Assembly: GCA_017979445.1 (NCBI GenBank)
Contig: CM030711.1
Location: forward strand, 7,719,221-7,783,220
Origin: Akebia trifoliata
Lineage: Eukaryota > Streptophyta > Magnoliopsida > Ranunculales > Lardizabalaceae
Direction: 5' to 3'
Length of the DNA: 64,000 nucleotides
Shown here in pieces: positions 24,990 through 37,011 of the stretch. Position numbers and translations under genes: made by a program. Under the pieces are notes generated by a model that was given only the letters and a program-made list of their open reading frames with translations, had not been told where the DNA came from and ran no database searches. Numbering within the stretch: the stretch's first letter is position 1; each line of letters opens with the position of its first letter.

Positions 24990-25711
24990 ATTTGAGGAAA
25001 ACATTGTCTAAATGTACCAAAGATTTTTATCACCATCTTCTTCAATATGAAATTGTTTGTGCTCATCATCTTTCTTACTAGAATTTTTTCCTCTGGGCAG
25101 AGACTCTAGATTAAAGAATGTAACAAATAGAGGTTGGTGGCAATATTTTGAAATAGAAATTCTGGTTCAAAATAACATCTCCTTATCTCTTGTAGTCTCT
25201 TTGGTTTCTTGATTCTCAAAGTGATAGACCCACAAAAGCTTGACCCTAAGCCATCCACTGGGTAGAAGACGATTCTGTAGCCAATCACAAAAGCATTTGT
25301 AGCCACCAATCCATACTTGGAATCAAGACTGTTACTTCATTTTCAATGTTAACATTTGTTAGTCAATCAGTTGTGCTGGATGATGATGATAATGATAGTG
25401 ACGGTGATGATGATTTTTAATTTATTTATATAAATTTACACTTTGCAACATACAAAAAGTCACAGTTACAATAGCATTTTTATTAAAATAAATTAAATGA
25501 CATTCACAGATTAAATAAAATAAATTAATCTTGTACCACTTGGAATATCATCAAAATCCATTAATATTTCAAAGAGTGAAGTTACACCTCAACATTGTAA
25601 AAAACTTTACTGGCTAAGAACAACTCATTATATTAATATTTATAAATATAACCTCTTTTTAACTTTTATTCACCAAACACCACATAATAAAAGTCACTTG
25701 CCACCTAAAAC
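24990..25711 (-). repeat. Repeated coding-like block and 3' flank of NAC copy E
   Basis: A minus-strand frame reads FNLESLPRGKNSSKKDDEHK, then an acidic segment ending GDKNLWYI and a stop. Equivalents lie near 45960-46300 (open), 49125-49400 (open in the part read) and 13965-14210 (stop). I do not recognise the protein. A GATGATGATGATAATGATAG run lies near 25380. 25490-25711 matches the 3' flanks of copies B and H. Confidence 0.45.
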
Positions 25712-27473
25712 CTAATAAAGGCAATTTAACAAACTTGCATTTTGCCCGACAAACTCAAAAGCTTGCTCAAATTTCAAAGTCTCTTCTTCATTATAAAAAT
25801 ATTCCATTGGGATCACATCATCTTCGATGTTTTCTTGAACATCACTATAATGATGTTGTTGTGGTAGCTGCTCGGCGTTAATATATTGAGCAGTATTGTT
25901 TGCATCTCTTCCTTCAAAATTTGAGCTCACAATTGATCCATTATGGTTGACCTCTTCAATATCTCCAGACCATTTTGCTCGCCCATTCCTTGTAATTCTA
26001 CATACCACCCATTTTTGAAATCTCTCCTAGAACACAAAACATAAAAATGTTACAATCCAAAAATAAATGAATAACAAATTTAAGGACAAATTAATTACCA
26101 AAAAAGTGTTAAATTCTTTAGGTTTCTTATAATTTGGATACTCTCTTGGGATCAATTTATTATTAATAGGTCTAAATGGTTATTGGCAAAATATCGTTTT
26201 CAAATTTTTTTACCAAATAGGAAATGCTGTTTGAAATTATTAACATGCCCCTTTAATATTTATTATCAAATACTGTACATAAAAATGAAATTTTACTTTT
26301 ATACACCTTTGATTTAACTAGAGCAAATGACCATTATTAACTTAAATTACAAAAACAAAAAAATTAAACCAACCTTTCCATTTTGTTCTGCAGTCAGGGG
26401 TAAAGTGTACTCATGCATGATCCATGGGGTTTTTTCGCCATTGTACATGAAAACTAGTCCGTGCTGGCATCCAATCATGTCCCTTGTTTCATTATCACAA
26501 TGAACATATTTAACCCGACCATTAGTCAGCCACAACCCTTTTTTTGCATTTGTAACTTCTATAGTTCGTTTGGGATTAGATGGATTTTTTTCTGACTTTT
26601 CTCTTGGGACAAAGTAACACTGCTCTGTTCCTTTGTCTCTCACGTGTTTAAGGCCTGAAAAAATATCATATAAACAATTATTAAACACTTCATTCTTCAA
26701 TTGAAAGTCTTGGATTGTCTTCCATTATACAAAGAAACTCCATTATATATATGGAAAAAAAAAATGAGAAAGAAATATATATCCAAAAGAAATAAATATA
26801 TATGGGGACAGATCATCGGACATATGTAAAAACAATGTAATAATAATAAACTATCAAAATATGAGTTAGAGATTTTGGATTGAACGGATTTTTTGTGAGG
26901 ATGATCTCTATGATGAGAAGATCATCCTAAAAAAAATCAGTCCAATCTGAAACTTCTAACCCCATCAAAAGTGATTTAGAATGTGGACCGTTGATTTTTT
27001 ATTAATAATTTGTAAATCATTTTTGATGGACTTACAAGCTTCAAATTGAGCTGATTTTTGTGAGGATGATCTTCTCATCATAGAGACCATCCTCACAAAA
27101 AAATCAACTCAATCCAAAACCTCTAACTCATATTTTGAAAAACCATTGTTTTTACATGTCCCATGATCTATATATATATGTATATACATAGATCATGGTT
27201 TTGAAACTTGTTTTGATACCTCGTCCTGTCCATCTCAGACGAAATATAGAAAAATTCCTTAGAGCCAGAACTAACCAAGCTTTGAGATGACTTGTGTATC
27301 TGTCTCAGACGAGATTTAAAACATCATACAAATGCATACATACCTGGAAGGTTCCATGGCAAAGAGTTGTAGATGGGGCACTCCATAATGTTTTGAAACG
27401 CATATGTTTCGTCGTCGACCTTATTCTTTAGATGGCGCAACAAGGCTGCAGGTGAGAATGTGTAGTCAGACAT
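25712..27473 (-). CDS. NAC-like transcription factor gene, copy E (intact)
   Basis: Three exons, 27344-27473, 26374-26654 and 25712-26026, with GT/AG introns and phases that join to one 241-aa frame. Exon 1 reads MSDYTFSPAALLRHLKNKV...LPWNLPG (subdomains A/B). Exon 2 gives GLKHVRDKGTEQCYFVPREK, then IGCQHGLVFMYNGEKTPWIM (C/D). Exon 3 begins ERFQKWVVCRITRNGRAKW (E), with a short acidic tail. NAC proteins are plant nuclear DNA-binding dimers. This one lacks the canonical LPPGFRFHPTDEEL start and the usual WKATG motif is altered (LWLTNGR), so DNA binding is uncertain. The start ATG is the first after a TATA box and matches other copies. Its upstream region is interrupted about 290 bp before the ATG by an LTR. 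Expression is unknown; a recent pseudogene cannot be excluded. Confidence 0.8.
26804..27170. mobile_element. Hairpin MITE El-0 in intron 1 of copy E
   Basis: Counterpart of 704-1073. Left end GGGGACAGATCATCGGACAT, mirrored near 27135-27170, with hairpins at about 26878-26945 and 27049-27115. Its right TA tract (27170-27190) is the uninterrupted version of the place where copy A holds four further elements. Confidence 0.75.
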
Positions 27474-27544
27474 TTCCGTACTCTTTCTCTCTCACTCTCT
27501 CACTCTCTCAAAAGGAAAGTAAGGGAAGAGCTGCTAGGAATTTC

Positions 27545-27552
27545 CTTTTATA
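27545..27552 (-). promoter_or_regulatory. TATA box of NAC copy E
   Basis: TATAAAAG on the minus strand, about 75 bp upstream of the ATG; a CT/GA-rich leader lies between. Confidence 0.65.
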
Positions 27553-27566
27553 AGCATTTCAAGGTG

Positions 27567-29219
27567 TTGAACATGTACACATCAACATTCCGAATATAAC
27601 TCTTAGTTAGAGTTATATTATAAACTTTATGAACATGTCACATCAACATTACTATCGAACATGATGTGCAACATTCAGAATCTAACTCTTAGTTGAAGTT
27701 ATATTATAAAGTTTGGCCTCCAAAGTCCAAACCGTAATAACATTATCATGATTATAGACTAATTTACCAAAATATACACTGAAAATTCATTAATTTTCAA
27801 AATGGTACATTATTCAAATTAATTTAAAAATGTTTACCATTTTTTTACCAAAATGGTAAACAATAAAATGAACAGTAATGTCTATTTTTTAGAATAAAAA
27901 ATACCATCTTCTCTTCTTTTTTTTAAAACACTTTTCTTACTAACATAGTAAGATTGTAAGCCTTACTAAGGGCCGTTTCGCACAAATATATTACCACATC
28001 AGCAATCCCACCCCACAATCTACTAATTTTCATCGAAAAAAACAAAAAAAAAAAAAATTCAAAATCAATTTCTGAAGAAAATAAGAAGAGATTGGAGGAA
28101 CCCAGTTCTTATTCTTTTTGTGAGTCCCCTCAATACTTTATTATAAATAAGATAAGCAAATATATAGGTTATAGTGGTTGCCCGTTCTGGAAATTAACCA
28201 TAATACCGGAGGGAATCATGTTAATAAATGAAAAATACCATTAAAGTAATTCCAAGAATTGGGAAACTAGACAATCAAATCCCGTCAACTGAGGAAATAA
28301 TAAAAATAAGATACAACTAAGAAAGTTAAAAAAAGAAATGCACTAGAATTAAGGATTAAAGTTTGAATTCCAACACACCCGCTTAATTGAACATGTACAC
28401 ATCAACATTCCGAATATAACTCTTAGTTAGAGTTATATTATAAACTTTATGAACATGTCACATCAACATTACCATCGAACATGATGTGCAACATTCAGAA
28501 TCTAACTCTTAGTTGAAGTTATATTATAAAGTTTGGCCTCCAAAGTCCAAACCGTAATAACATTATCATGATTATAGACTAATTTACCAAAACATACACT
28601 GAAAATTCATTAATTTTCAAAATGGTACATTATTCAAATTAATTTTAAAAATGGTAATTTATCATTTTTGAAAAATATTTTTTTTTACCAAAATGGTAAA
28701 CAATAAAATGAACAGTAATGTCTATTTTTTAGAATAAAAAATACCATTTTCTCTTTTTTATTTAAACACTTTTCTTACCAACATAGTAAGATTGTAAGCC
28801 TTACTAAGGGCCATTTCGCACAAATAGATTACCACATCAGCAATCCCACCCCACAATCTACTAATTTTCATCGAAAAAGACAAAAAAAAAAAAAAAAAAC
28901 AATTTCTGAAGAAAATAAGAAGAGATTGGAGGAACCCACTTCTTAATCTTTCTGTGAGTCCCCTCAATACTTTATTATAAATAGGATAAGCAAATATATA
29001 GGTTATAGTGGTTGCCCGTTCTGGAAATTAACCATAATACCGGAGGGAATCATGTTAATAAATAAAAAATACCATTAAGGAAATTCCAAGAATTGGGAAA
29101 TTAGACAATCAAATCCCGTCAACTAAGGAAATAATAAACATAAGATACAACTAAGAAAGTTCAAAAAGAAATGCACTAGAATTAAGGATTAAAGCTTGAA
29201 TTCCAACACACCCGCTTAA
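27567..29219 (-). repeat. Tandem duplication of NAC promoter segment plus copia LTR
   Basis: Two direct units, 27567-28386 and 28387-29219, a few per cent different by eye plus small indels. Each holds about 190 bp of NAC upstream sequence (ending near ATTATAGAC), then an LTR whose minus-strand start is TGTTGGAATTC, then the polypurine-type ATTAAGCGGGTG. The LTR parts are roughly 27760-28375 and 28580-29208. The unit junction at 28386/28387 joins the PPT directly to NAC upstream sequence. Confidence 0.8.
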
Positions 29220-29818
29220 TTGGATTGTAGATATTTATCATACCTAATTTTTCCATTATATCATCAAAGTTTGATCTAGCAAGAGCCTTTGTGAGAATGC
29301 CAGCTGTTTGACAATGTGTATGTGTGTAACTAACTGTGAATACTCATTCTTCAATCTTCTCTTTAATGAAGTGTCAATCTATCTCCACATGCTTTGTTCG
29401 ATCATGATGAATAAGATTTTTTACAATGCTGATTGTTGTTTGATTGTCATAGAAAAACTTCATAGGGTGTTCTATCGACATTTTAAATTCTAATAGCAGT
29501 CTCTGTAGCCAAATACCTTGAACCATGGCACAAAATTCAGCTTTTGCACTACTACGGGCTACAACAGATTGCTTCTTAATATTCCAAGTAACCAAGTTTT
29601 CCCATATATAGGAACAACATCCTGAAGTTGATCGTTGATCTATAACAGATCCTGCCCAGTTTGCATCTAAAAATATTTCGATATCCCTCTTGGGTATTTT
29701 TGAGAAGAATAATCTCTTACCAGGCGTCATCTTGAGATATCTCAACACTCTGTAAGCAGTAGTCATATGTTGTTTGGTTGGACATTTCATAAACTAGCTA
29801 ATCACACTAACGAAGAAG
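29220..29818 (-). pseudogene. Copia RNase H remnant
   Basis: The minus strand reads AYRVLRYLKMTPGKRLFFSK, then FLDANWAGSVIDQRSTSGCC and TKHVEID: the RNase H part of copia pol. Several stops occur, including one just before FMKCPTKQ and one after HVEID. It is the 3' end of the element whose LTR lies at 28580-29208. Its upstream part is cut at 29819 by a CACTA-type end. Confidence 0.88.
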
Positions 29819-30020
29819 CACTACGTCAAATTGCGGGCAAAACGACAACTCTGGGCTGTCGTTTTCCACAAAAATGACTATTGCCTACGTCGCAAATGCA
29901 TTCGTTAAAACACAGTTTTCTTTATAAAACGACTGATTATAAGCATCGAAAAAAACGAGGTTTGGTTGTCGAAAAAATCAACGATCCATAATCGTCGTTT
30001 AAGCCATCTGAAATTCTGAG
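29819..30020 (+). mobile_element. Left end of a second CACTA-type element (truncated)
   Basis: Starts CACTACGTCAAATTGCGG, nearly the same as the complete element at 56713 (CACTACGTCATATTGCGG), followed by short AACGAC/GTCGTTT subterminal repeats. It interrupts the copia RNase H remnant. I could not find a matching right end before 35200. The gene fragments from 31000 to 34830 may be its cargo (inference). Confidence 0.6.
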
Positions 30021-31022
30021 ATAAATTTTTATTTTGCAAATTTTCAATTAAAAAAAATTATTGACCATTTTAGATTTGTTAATTGTGATTCCCTTAATGT
30101 GTTCATGCTTTCTCACTAAGGTCTTATTAAAACTAAATCATGTTGTCTTTTAGAAAGCTTGCACTAGTTTCCATTTTATTATGATAGGAATCAAGAACAA
30201 AACGCTTTGATAAACTAACAGAAATTTACATGATACTATGACCACACCACAAAAGAATACACACACTCTTCCTTAGACTAATAATTATTTAGAGCTTGAA
30301 CAGGTAATCTCTTCTTTTGAGGTTTTAGTCTTTGTCCTTCCTTTGGGTTATCACAAATTGCATAAAAGACATTTCCATTGGTGAGATGTTGATAACAGGG
30401 ACAAAAAATAAAATAGCATGAAAAAAAAAAGTTCGGAATAAGACTGTTACAGTGAGATGTATAAATGAGGGCCTGAACCCATTAACCAATATACAAATAA
30501 TGGATTTTATCGACAAACGTGCTTCTTAGTGATTAAACAAACAAAGCACCTACTTGTTTTAAAAGAAGCTCATTGATTCAATAATCAAAATTGATTGAAC
30601 CCATTAACCAATAATCAATTTTCAAGAGCATCGCAACTCTGCACCCATCTTTCTAATAAATAAATAATCCTTTTAGACACAATGTACCCATTTAGTTAAG
30701 TTAAGTTAGTTGCAAATCCCAGACCTAATCTAGTTTAAGGTCTCTTTGACTAGTTTGGTTTGAACAAGGAAAATAAAATGCTGGAGTGACTTTAAAATTC
30801 ACTCAATTTCACACTTTGCTGATGTGGACGTGTGTATGGAATCATAGATTCTTTTCATCAGGATGTGAGTGAAAAGCATCTATGATTCTTTGCAAATCTC
30901 CACGTCAGCTAAGTGTGAAATGGAGTGAATTTTAAAGTTACTCCAGCACGACTCGTTGAACAATTGAACTTTTGAGCAAAAAAAGGTTCATAATTATATT
31001 AATCAATTTCCTTCCAAAGGGT
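30021..31022. other. AT-rich region with a small inverted-repeat MITE
   Basis: No gene recognised. 30781-30944 is a foldback of about 165 bp: TGCTGGAGTGACTTTAAAAT at the left mirrors ATTTTAAAGTTACTCCAGCA at the right, with an inner CATAGATTC/GCATCTATG pair. Similar short foldbacks occur near 8970, 34820, 49535, 51290 and 52680. Confidence 0.55.
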
Positions 31023-31620
31023 TCAGTGACAGTGACAATGATCACTAATTAATGGGAATGACCCAATAGGTGACTTCCATACAAATTCTACTTGGCACAA
31101 CCAACCTGCTCCACCATGATTCCCAAATACGAGGTAGCAATAGATACTTAATAAACAAATCAACTCTACCAACATCTCTAGAAATTGTCCTAATATTGGA
31201 ATAACTGAATAAATAAATAAATATATATATATATATATATATATATCGAAACCAAACACATTGATGTACTTACCGTAAAGTGTTCCAGCACTTTGACACC
31301 TCGCTGAGAAATCCAAGGTTTCTCTTACTGTCATTTCTCCCATATGCATGTCATATGGACTTACATATGCAGAAGTTCTCTGTGGGATAAACTCGTCCAT
31401 TCCACAACCATTGTAAGTTACTTGCCCTGTAACCTTATACTTCAAAAGGAACCCGTTTTAGTTTTTGACTAGGATCAAACAAGATGAACAAAGTAAGTAA
31501 TGAAATTTAAAAAAAATTAAATTAAATTTTATGTACTTTAAGATTCGAATCAAGCTTTCTAGCCAAGAGCAAGGTGGTCTTCCCAGAGCTTGGGGGGCCT
31601 CTAAGAGCAATGTTATTCTG
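31023..31620 (-). pseudogene. ABCG/PDR-type transporter fragment
   Basis: Two exon-like pieces. About 31528-31620 reads ALRGPPSSGKTTLLLARKLD, the Walker A region of the first nucleotide-binding domain. About 31277-31442 reads [20 protein letters not shown] followed by [23 protein letters not shown] in part. These are hallmarks of plant full-size ABCG (pleiotropic drug resistance) pumps. The rest of a roughly 1400-aa protein is missing, so it is a fragment. Splice signals remain, so the source was genomic DNA, not cDNA. Confidence 0.88.
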
Positions 31621-32302
31621 TGCAATTCAGATTTTAAAAAAATCACAAATGAATAGAATTGAGAGTTCTTTTGAGTTGAACAAATATTAGAAATGAAACA
31701 AATAACAAGTAATATTATTCGAGTTGAGCAATGACACAAGCAAAAAAAACAGGGATAAATGGACCTGAGAATGTTGCTTTCATAAAATTAGTTACGAGTG
31801 TATTCTCGATTTCTCATATGTACGTACATGATGGTGATAGTTTGTACACTTATCTTTAGCCATTCAACAATAAATACCATGTCCAAAATGAAAGAGTGAA
31901 AGTTAACATAAGATAGAGTGCATCCCCAAATCCCTATGCAGATAAATTGGCGAGAAGTAAATTACTAAAATCAGCATCGTCTACACCATATCACAAATTA
32001 AGAGAGAGCATTAACAAAAATAAGAAGAACCAAAACTACCAATACTACTTTTTCTTACTTTCCAAGAATCTAATTGATAATTGAGTACAAACCATCAGAG
32101 TGTCTTGTTTTACAATGTAGTGGAAAGTACTCTCAAACTCCTTTGATGGATGCCCAACACCATTCATCATTTACACATACTCACACATTTACATGCACAA
32201 GTACACTAAATTCAGATTCACAGTTTCAACTATTGTAGAACCCTCCTTCATTGAATGAAAGCTAAGCTTTACTAAAACTGCCATCTATGTAATTGCAACT
32301 AA

Positions 32303-32880
32303 TTAAAATAGGAATATGGACATAAAACTCATATGGTGAAAACTCACAAACCTGTACAAATCGAGCTCTGTCAGTTTCAAACAAAACGTGCCAACTTGGG
32401 TAAGCCCCTCATCAGTTATATTCAAGCAAATTCCTACTTTTAAACTAGAAAGTTTGGAACATCTTGAGATGGACTTCAAACCTGAACAAACAATAATATG
32501 AGAAAAACGTTTAAAAGACCAAGGCTGGGTTTGCAATGAAACCTTTATCGTCAACTTCATTATCTGTAATATCCAATTCCTCCAAGAAATGACAACACTT
32601 CCCTATGTGGATGAAGACTTCCTTTGAAACTAGGTTACAAGATTCCATTCCGAAGGAAGTGAAAGAGGTGCATGAAGTTGTGATACTGTCAATAGCAACA
32701 TGAGTTATCTAGCGACAGCAAGTGATGTCTATCTTCCTCAATTCTTTGTGTTTCATGACGCAAACCTCCAAGTGATCAAACAAGCATTCTTGAGAGATTA
32801 TGATACTAGTAATGTAACCTTCGAGGATTTGAACTTCACCTCCCACCACCACCCGACAAGGTGAAGAAATAAAAAATATA
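32303..32880 (-). pseudogene. F-box/LRR protein fragment (FBL3-like)
   Basis: Leucine-rich-repeat exons. About 32541-32830 reads VMKHKELRKIDITCCR, stop, ITHVAIDSITTSCTSF and CCHFLEELDITDNEVDDKG. About 32354-32481 reads GLKSISRCSKLSSLKVGICL followed by NITDEGLTQVG and KLTELDLYR. This order matches the LRR region of plant FBL3-type F-box proteins, SCF ubiquitin-ligase adaptors. An in-frame stop and the missing F-box and C-terminal repeats make it a pseudogene fragment. Confidence 0.85.
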
Positions 32881-34635
32881 TATATATGGTGGTCTAGAAA
32901 AACTGACTGCCAAAATGTCCAAACATTGTAGTGAAAAAAAAATATATTGGAGGCATTCATTATTGTAGGAATTTGTGATAGTAGTATAATATAGTGTACA
33001 ATATAGACCAAATAACATGACAAAATTTTGATTCATATGTGAGAGATGGCAGAAAAAAATGAGCTTGTTTTACCCCATTGCTCATGATCCATGTGATCCA
33101 CAGGAGAGTCCTATGCACGTATGGAAACGAACAACATACCATGATGTGTGCCACATTGCAGCCACAAAATCCAGAAATTAATACTATATGATATTTCAAT
33201 ATTATACAAGAATATGCACAACTATTATAGTAAATGTGAACATTCTATAGAGCCTTTTATTGTGCAAGGCAAAAATTAATATTGGGGAGACCATGAGGAT
33301 CATGTCATAATTAACAATCTGCTTGTTAGAGAACACAAGAAAATGATGAAGCTGCTATTAAGATTGAGTGATTGACATAAATACCATGACCGTGTTGTCA
33401 GGTTTTGTTTCTTCAATTTTCAACTCAGCAGCAAGGATGTCTAATATGTCTCCTAATGAAATACAACAAGTAATGTATCCATTTCATGGAAACTGATCTA
33501 GATAAATCGATTGATTAAAAAATGATCAATTTAATCGTGTTTTGCCGGTATAAGGGTAAGACTGATGCCTGATGGCAGGTGTTACAAGATATTCACGTGT
33601 AGGAGATAGGAGTCATCAGAACTCACAAATCATTGAAATATTACAGATTTTTAAAAGCAGCAAAGAACAACAGAGGTCTTTCAAATTCAGTATTTCAAAG
33701 ACCATACTAGAATTACAGTATTGGTAAAAAAGAACTAATTTAAAGTATATGTTTACCTTTGAATTACTTTTCCAACTTCCAACCTGAAAATTTTGGCAAT
33801 CTTCATTGGTGATCCCACTTCCTTTGATGATCATTTAATAGTGGTTGCAGGAGTAGCATGGAATCAACAATCCATAATTGATTCAAAACAATAGTCCAAG
33901 TATTAGAATGTAAGGTATTCAGAGCTATGACTGAAGTGAAAACATATCCATATATATATTTTCTTAGTTATGGTTGCTAACATCTTGAAGAGGACATGAC
34001 ACAAACATATATTTAAAAAAGAACTTCAATCTATGCAGCAAACATCCTTGATTGCTTTGTATAGTTTACTTGTAAATAGAATAGTTATACAGGTCAAATT
34101 GGACCTATGAGGGTCAGATTGGACCTAAAACTGATATGATAAGTATCAGGTACATAACACTTAGGTCTAAAATGTAATAAACACAGTAGGTTAATGGAAA
34201 CCATATTTTACATCCTTATTACCTTATGTTTTACTGGTAAAATATGTTCATATATAGAGGCTCTATTTGTTTACATGCTCTGCCCTAGGTCTAAAATGTA
34301 ATAAACTCATTAGAATTTTGCAACAAATTTACTACTCATAGATCATAAAATTGATAATAAACATAAAAGAATAGTTCTGAAACAAGAATTTCTATCAAGG
34401 AAAAATTTTAAAATAAAAAATAGGAATTTTCTTCTAAGCAATCATACATCAGATCCAAAACATTATGTCTACATTCAAAAGAACTTTAAAGGATTCGATT
34501 GAGAGATTTCACCAGAAGCAAAGCAATATTGATTTGATCTAAGAGATAATTGAACTTGGAAATCTGTAAAACCTTAGAATTCCACAATATTAGAAATTTA
34601 TAAGATTTGGGGGAAAAAATCTGAAGAAATCATAC
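32881..34635 (-). other. Intron-like region with unrecognised exon-like pieces
   Basis: AT-rich. Two minus-strand pieces look coding-like: one near 33400-33455 (GDILDILAAELKIEETKPDN) and one near 33787-33837 (IKGSGITNEDCQNFQ, with a GT donor). I cannot assign either. Nothing else recognised. Confidence 0.35.
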
Positions 34636-34825
34636 CTTAAAAGAGTCAGAAAATCCTAGCAGAAACTCGATGAGAGAGATCAAATCCTAGAAAGTTGAAA
34701 TCCTATAGCATCTGAGAGAGATCGAAACCCTAGAGGTTCGAAATCTGATTGCGTCTCAGAGAGAGACAGATAGTTGTTTCGAGAGAGAGAGAGGGCGAGA
34801 TAGCGAGATAGAGAGGAGTCGTGCT
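34636..34825 (-). other. Possible non-coding first exon for the fragments at 31-33 kb
   Basis: The minus strand is CT-rich with repeated CTCTCTCTC and GATCTCTCTCA phrases and ends in TTTTAAG|GTATGATTTC, a good splice donor. It resembles the CT-rich leaders of the gene-capturing elements at 1484-6795 and 56713-61098. Confidence 0.4.
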
Positions 34826-35700
34826 GGAGTGACACAGGATTTACTGTGATTTACTGTGAGAGAGATGGTTTTTACTCTTATCGCGAGGAAACACATCTAT
34901 GGTTATATGCACATACCACGTCAGATTTGTGAGAATTACAGTAAATACTTTTTGACATTTCAACATTTTCCTGATTTGTCGTTAACATTAATCATAAATC
35001 CACCTAAAAATAGGGTCATGTTTATCGGAGCAACAAATGAAATCCGTCGGAACAGTGTCCATCTTAGAGATGGTCATTTCCAACATAACTCCATCTTAAA
35101 TTATAGGTCAAGAACAGTGTCCCATACTTAAATTATGGGTCAAAAATAATGATTTAGATTTAGATTTGGATTTAGAATAGGGATCTAGAACGGTGTCCCG
35201 TTAAGTTTACACCCCATTTTATGCCATGTGGATATGTAATTAATCCCTGGTGAATCTACACACAAAAGATTCGTTTGATTGGTGGTGTGCATCCACTGAC
35301 TATAGCATTGTCTTTAGAATGATTTTTAATCGTTGGATTTAATTTTTTTTTTCAAGAGCTTAGATCTAATGGATACAAGTTATCAAACACTATTATTTTC
35401 GGTACGTGGGTTGCAATATTCTATAAATTGTAAAAAGCATTTTTCAATGAACGAAACAAATGTATGGTAAACATAAAATTTCATACATTAAATCACTGCC
35501 TAATGATTAATCTATGTCTCAACTCCTAAAATAATTCATAATATATATATTAAACCCTGCCTAATGATTACTGAATCCAAGCTTGATTAATTACAAAGTG
35601 AGAAATATTGATCGAAACCAAAATAACATGCAAACAAATATAAACCGAATATTTGTTGGATTAGAAATTTATAATGGACCCAATAAGGTGGTCCAGGGTA
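34826..35700. repeat. Intergenic repeats
   Basis: 34822-34950 is a foldback around ATTTACTGTGATTTACTGTG and TTACAGTAAAT. 35205-35430 is the dispersed AATCGTTGGATTTAA repeat (marked by TGATTGGT...TTTTTAATCGTTGG). No gene seen. Confidence 0.45.
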
Positions 35701-35709
35701 ATAGATTCA

Positions 35710-37011
35710 TCTTGCCTTGAAAAGTTATAATAATTGTTGGTATATAAAATTGATATGAGTTCCGGATTCAAACGTTCTTCTTCATCGTCAAAATAATCCA
35801 TGGAGGTTAGGCTTGATTCGATGTATCCTTGATCATTGGTATGATGTTGTTGTTGTTATTTTGGTTGCTTAAATTTGCTTGTTTCGTCGAATCACCTTTG
35901 TTGTTTTCCATCTCTTTCTTCTAAATGATTGACCACTTCATTCTCTTCAAAAATACCAAACATAATTAAATTTAAAGAGAAGTTACCAATAATTAAAAAT
36001 AAAAATCATTGGGTTTCTAATAATTTTGATATGCTACTTTGGGGGTCAATTTATTATGAATATATCTACAGAGTAAGCAAAGTGTCATTTTCAATTTTTT
36101 TTACCAAATAGAAAATAATTTTTGAAATTACTAAAATACCCCTTTACTATTTTACTATTACATTGCATTTTTAGGAAGGATATTTTGAATTTTAAATTAG
36201 TTTTTTTCCTAAAACTAATTTAAATTAGTAAAAAAAAATTAATTTCAGTTATAATGAATGGTGTGCTAAAAGCCTAAAATGGGAATCTCACAAATTTCAA
36301 TAAATTTACTTTTATACCCCCTTTGCTTTTAATAGGAGTAAATAGTTTGATTTAAATTACAAAATTAAAAACTTAAGCTAACATTTTTATTTTGATAGAA
36401 AATTGAGGGTAAAGTGTACTCATGCATTAACCATGGGATTTTCTTGCCATTGTCGCGTATAAACACTATCCCTTGTTTGTGTCCAATTGGTCTTTTTTCT
36501 TTATCAAGAATATCCTTACCATTACCATTAATTTTTCACATACCTCTTTTTTTTTTATACAATTTGTTTAGATCTAGACGAATTTGTTGTCATTCTTTCT
36601 CTTAGAACAAATGAATATTGGTTTGTAGTCTTGTCTTTTACATTTTCAAGTCTAGGAAAAAAAATCATAAAATTAGTTTATTAAAATGTTCATTCTTTAA
36701 TTGAAAGACAATCAAGAGTTAAGACAGGCCCCCATGACAGTCAAGAACTCTACATTTTACAAAGTTGTGACCTTTCAAATCTTCTTCCATTATACAAACT
36801 AGCTCATTTAACATGTAATTGGAGACTTGTAAGATAGAAGAAAAATAGTAACGACAAAGAAATATACAGTCATATCTGGGAAATTCCATAGTCTAGAGTT
36901 GTAGATTTGATAGTTCATAATGGGATTTAATTCAAGTATTTCTTTGTTTACCTTAGCTTTGAGATAACACAATAAGACTACATCATTAGGTAAGAGTTTG
37001 TAGTCTGACAT
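35710..37011 (-). pseudogene. NAC-like gene copy F (damaged)
   Basis: Exon 1 (36876-37011, 136 nt) encodes MSDYKLLPNDVVLLCYLKAK, then VNKEILELNPIMNYQIYN and LWNFP, but the donor is CAG|ATATG, not CAG|GTATG. Exon 2 (36384 to about 36652) reads LENVKDKTTNQYSFVLRER, then hits a stop in an A-rich run where copy H has IIKGKRG. Exon 3 (about 35710-35955) keeps the tail (SLTSMDYFDDEEERLNPELI) but has lost subdomain E (WVVCRI) and has stops. Confidence 0.82.

Noticed and set aside
27567..29219. Two separate solo LTRs
   Set aside because: Each unit also contains the same NAC upstream segment and the same PPT, so one tandem duplication explains both better than two insertions.
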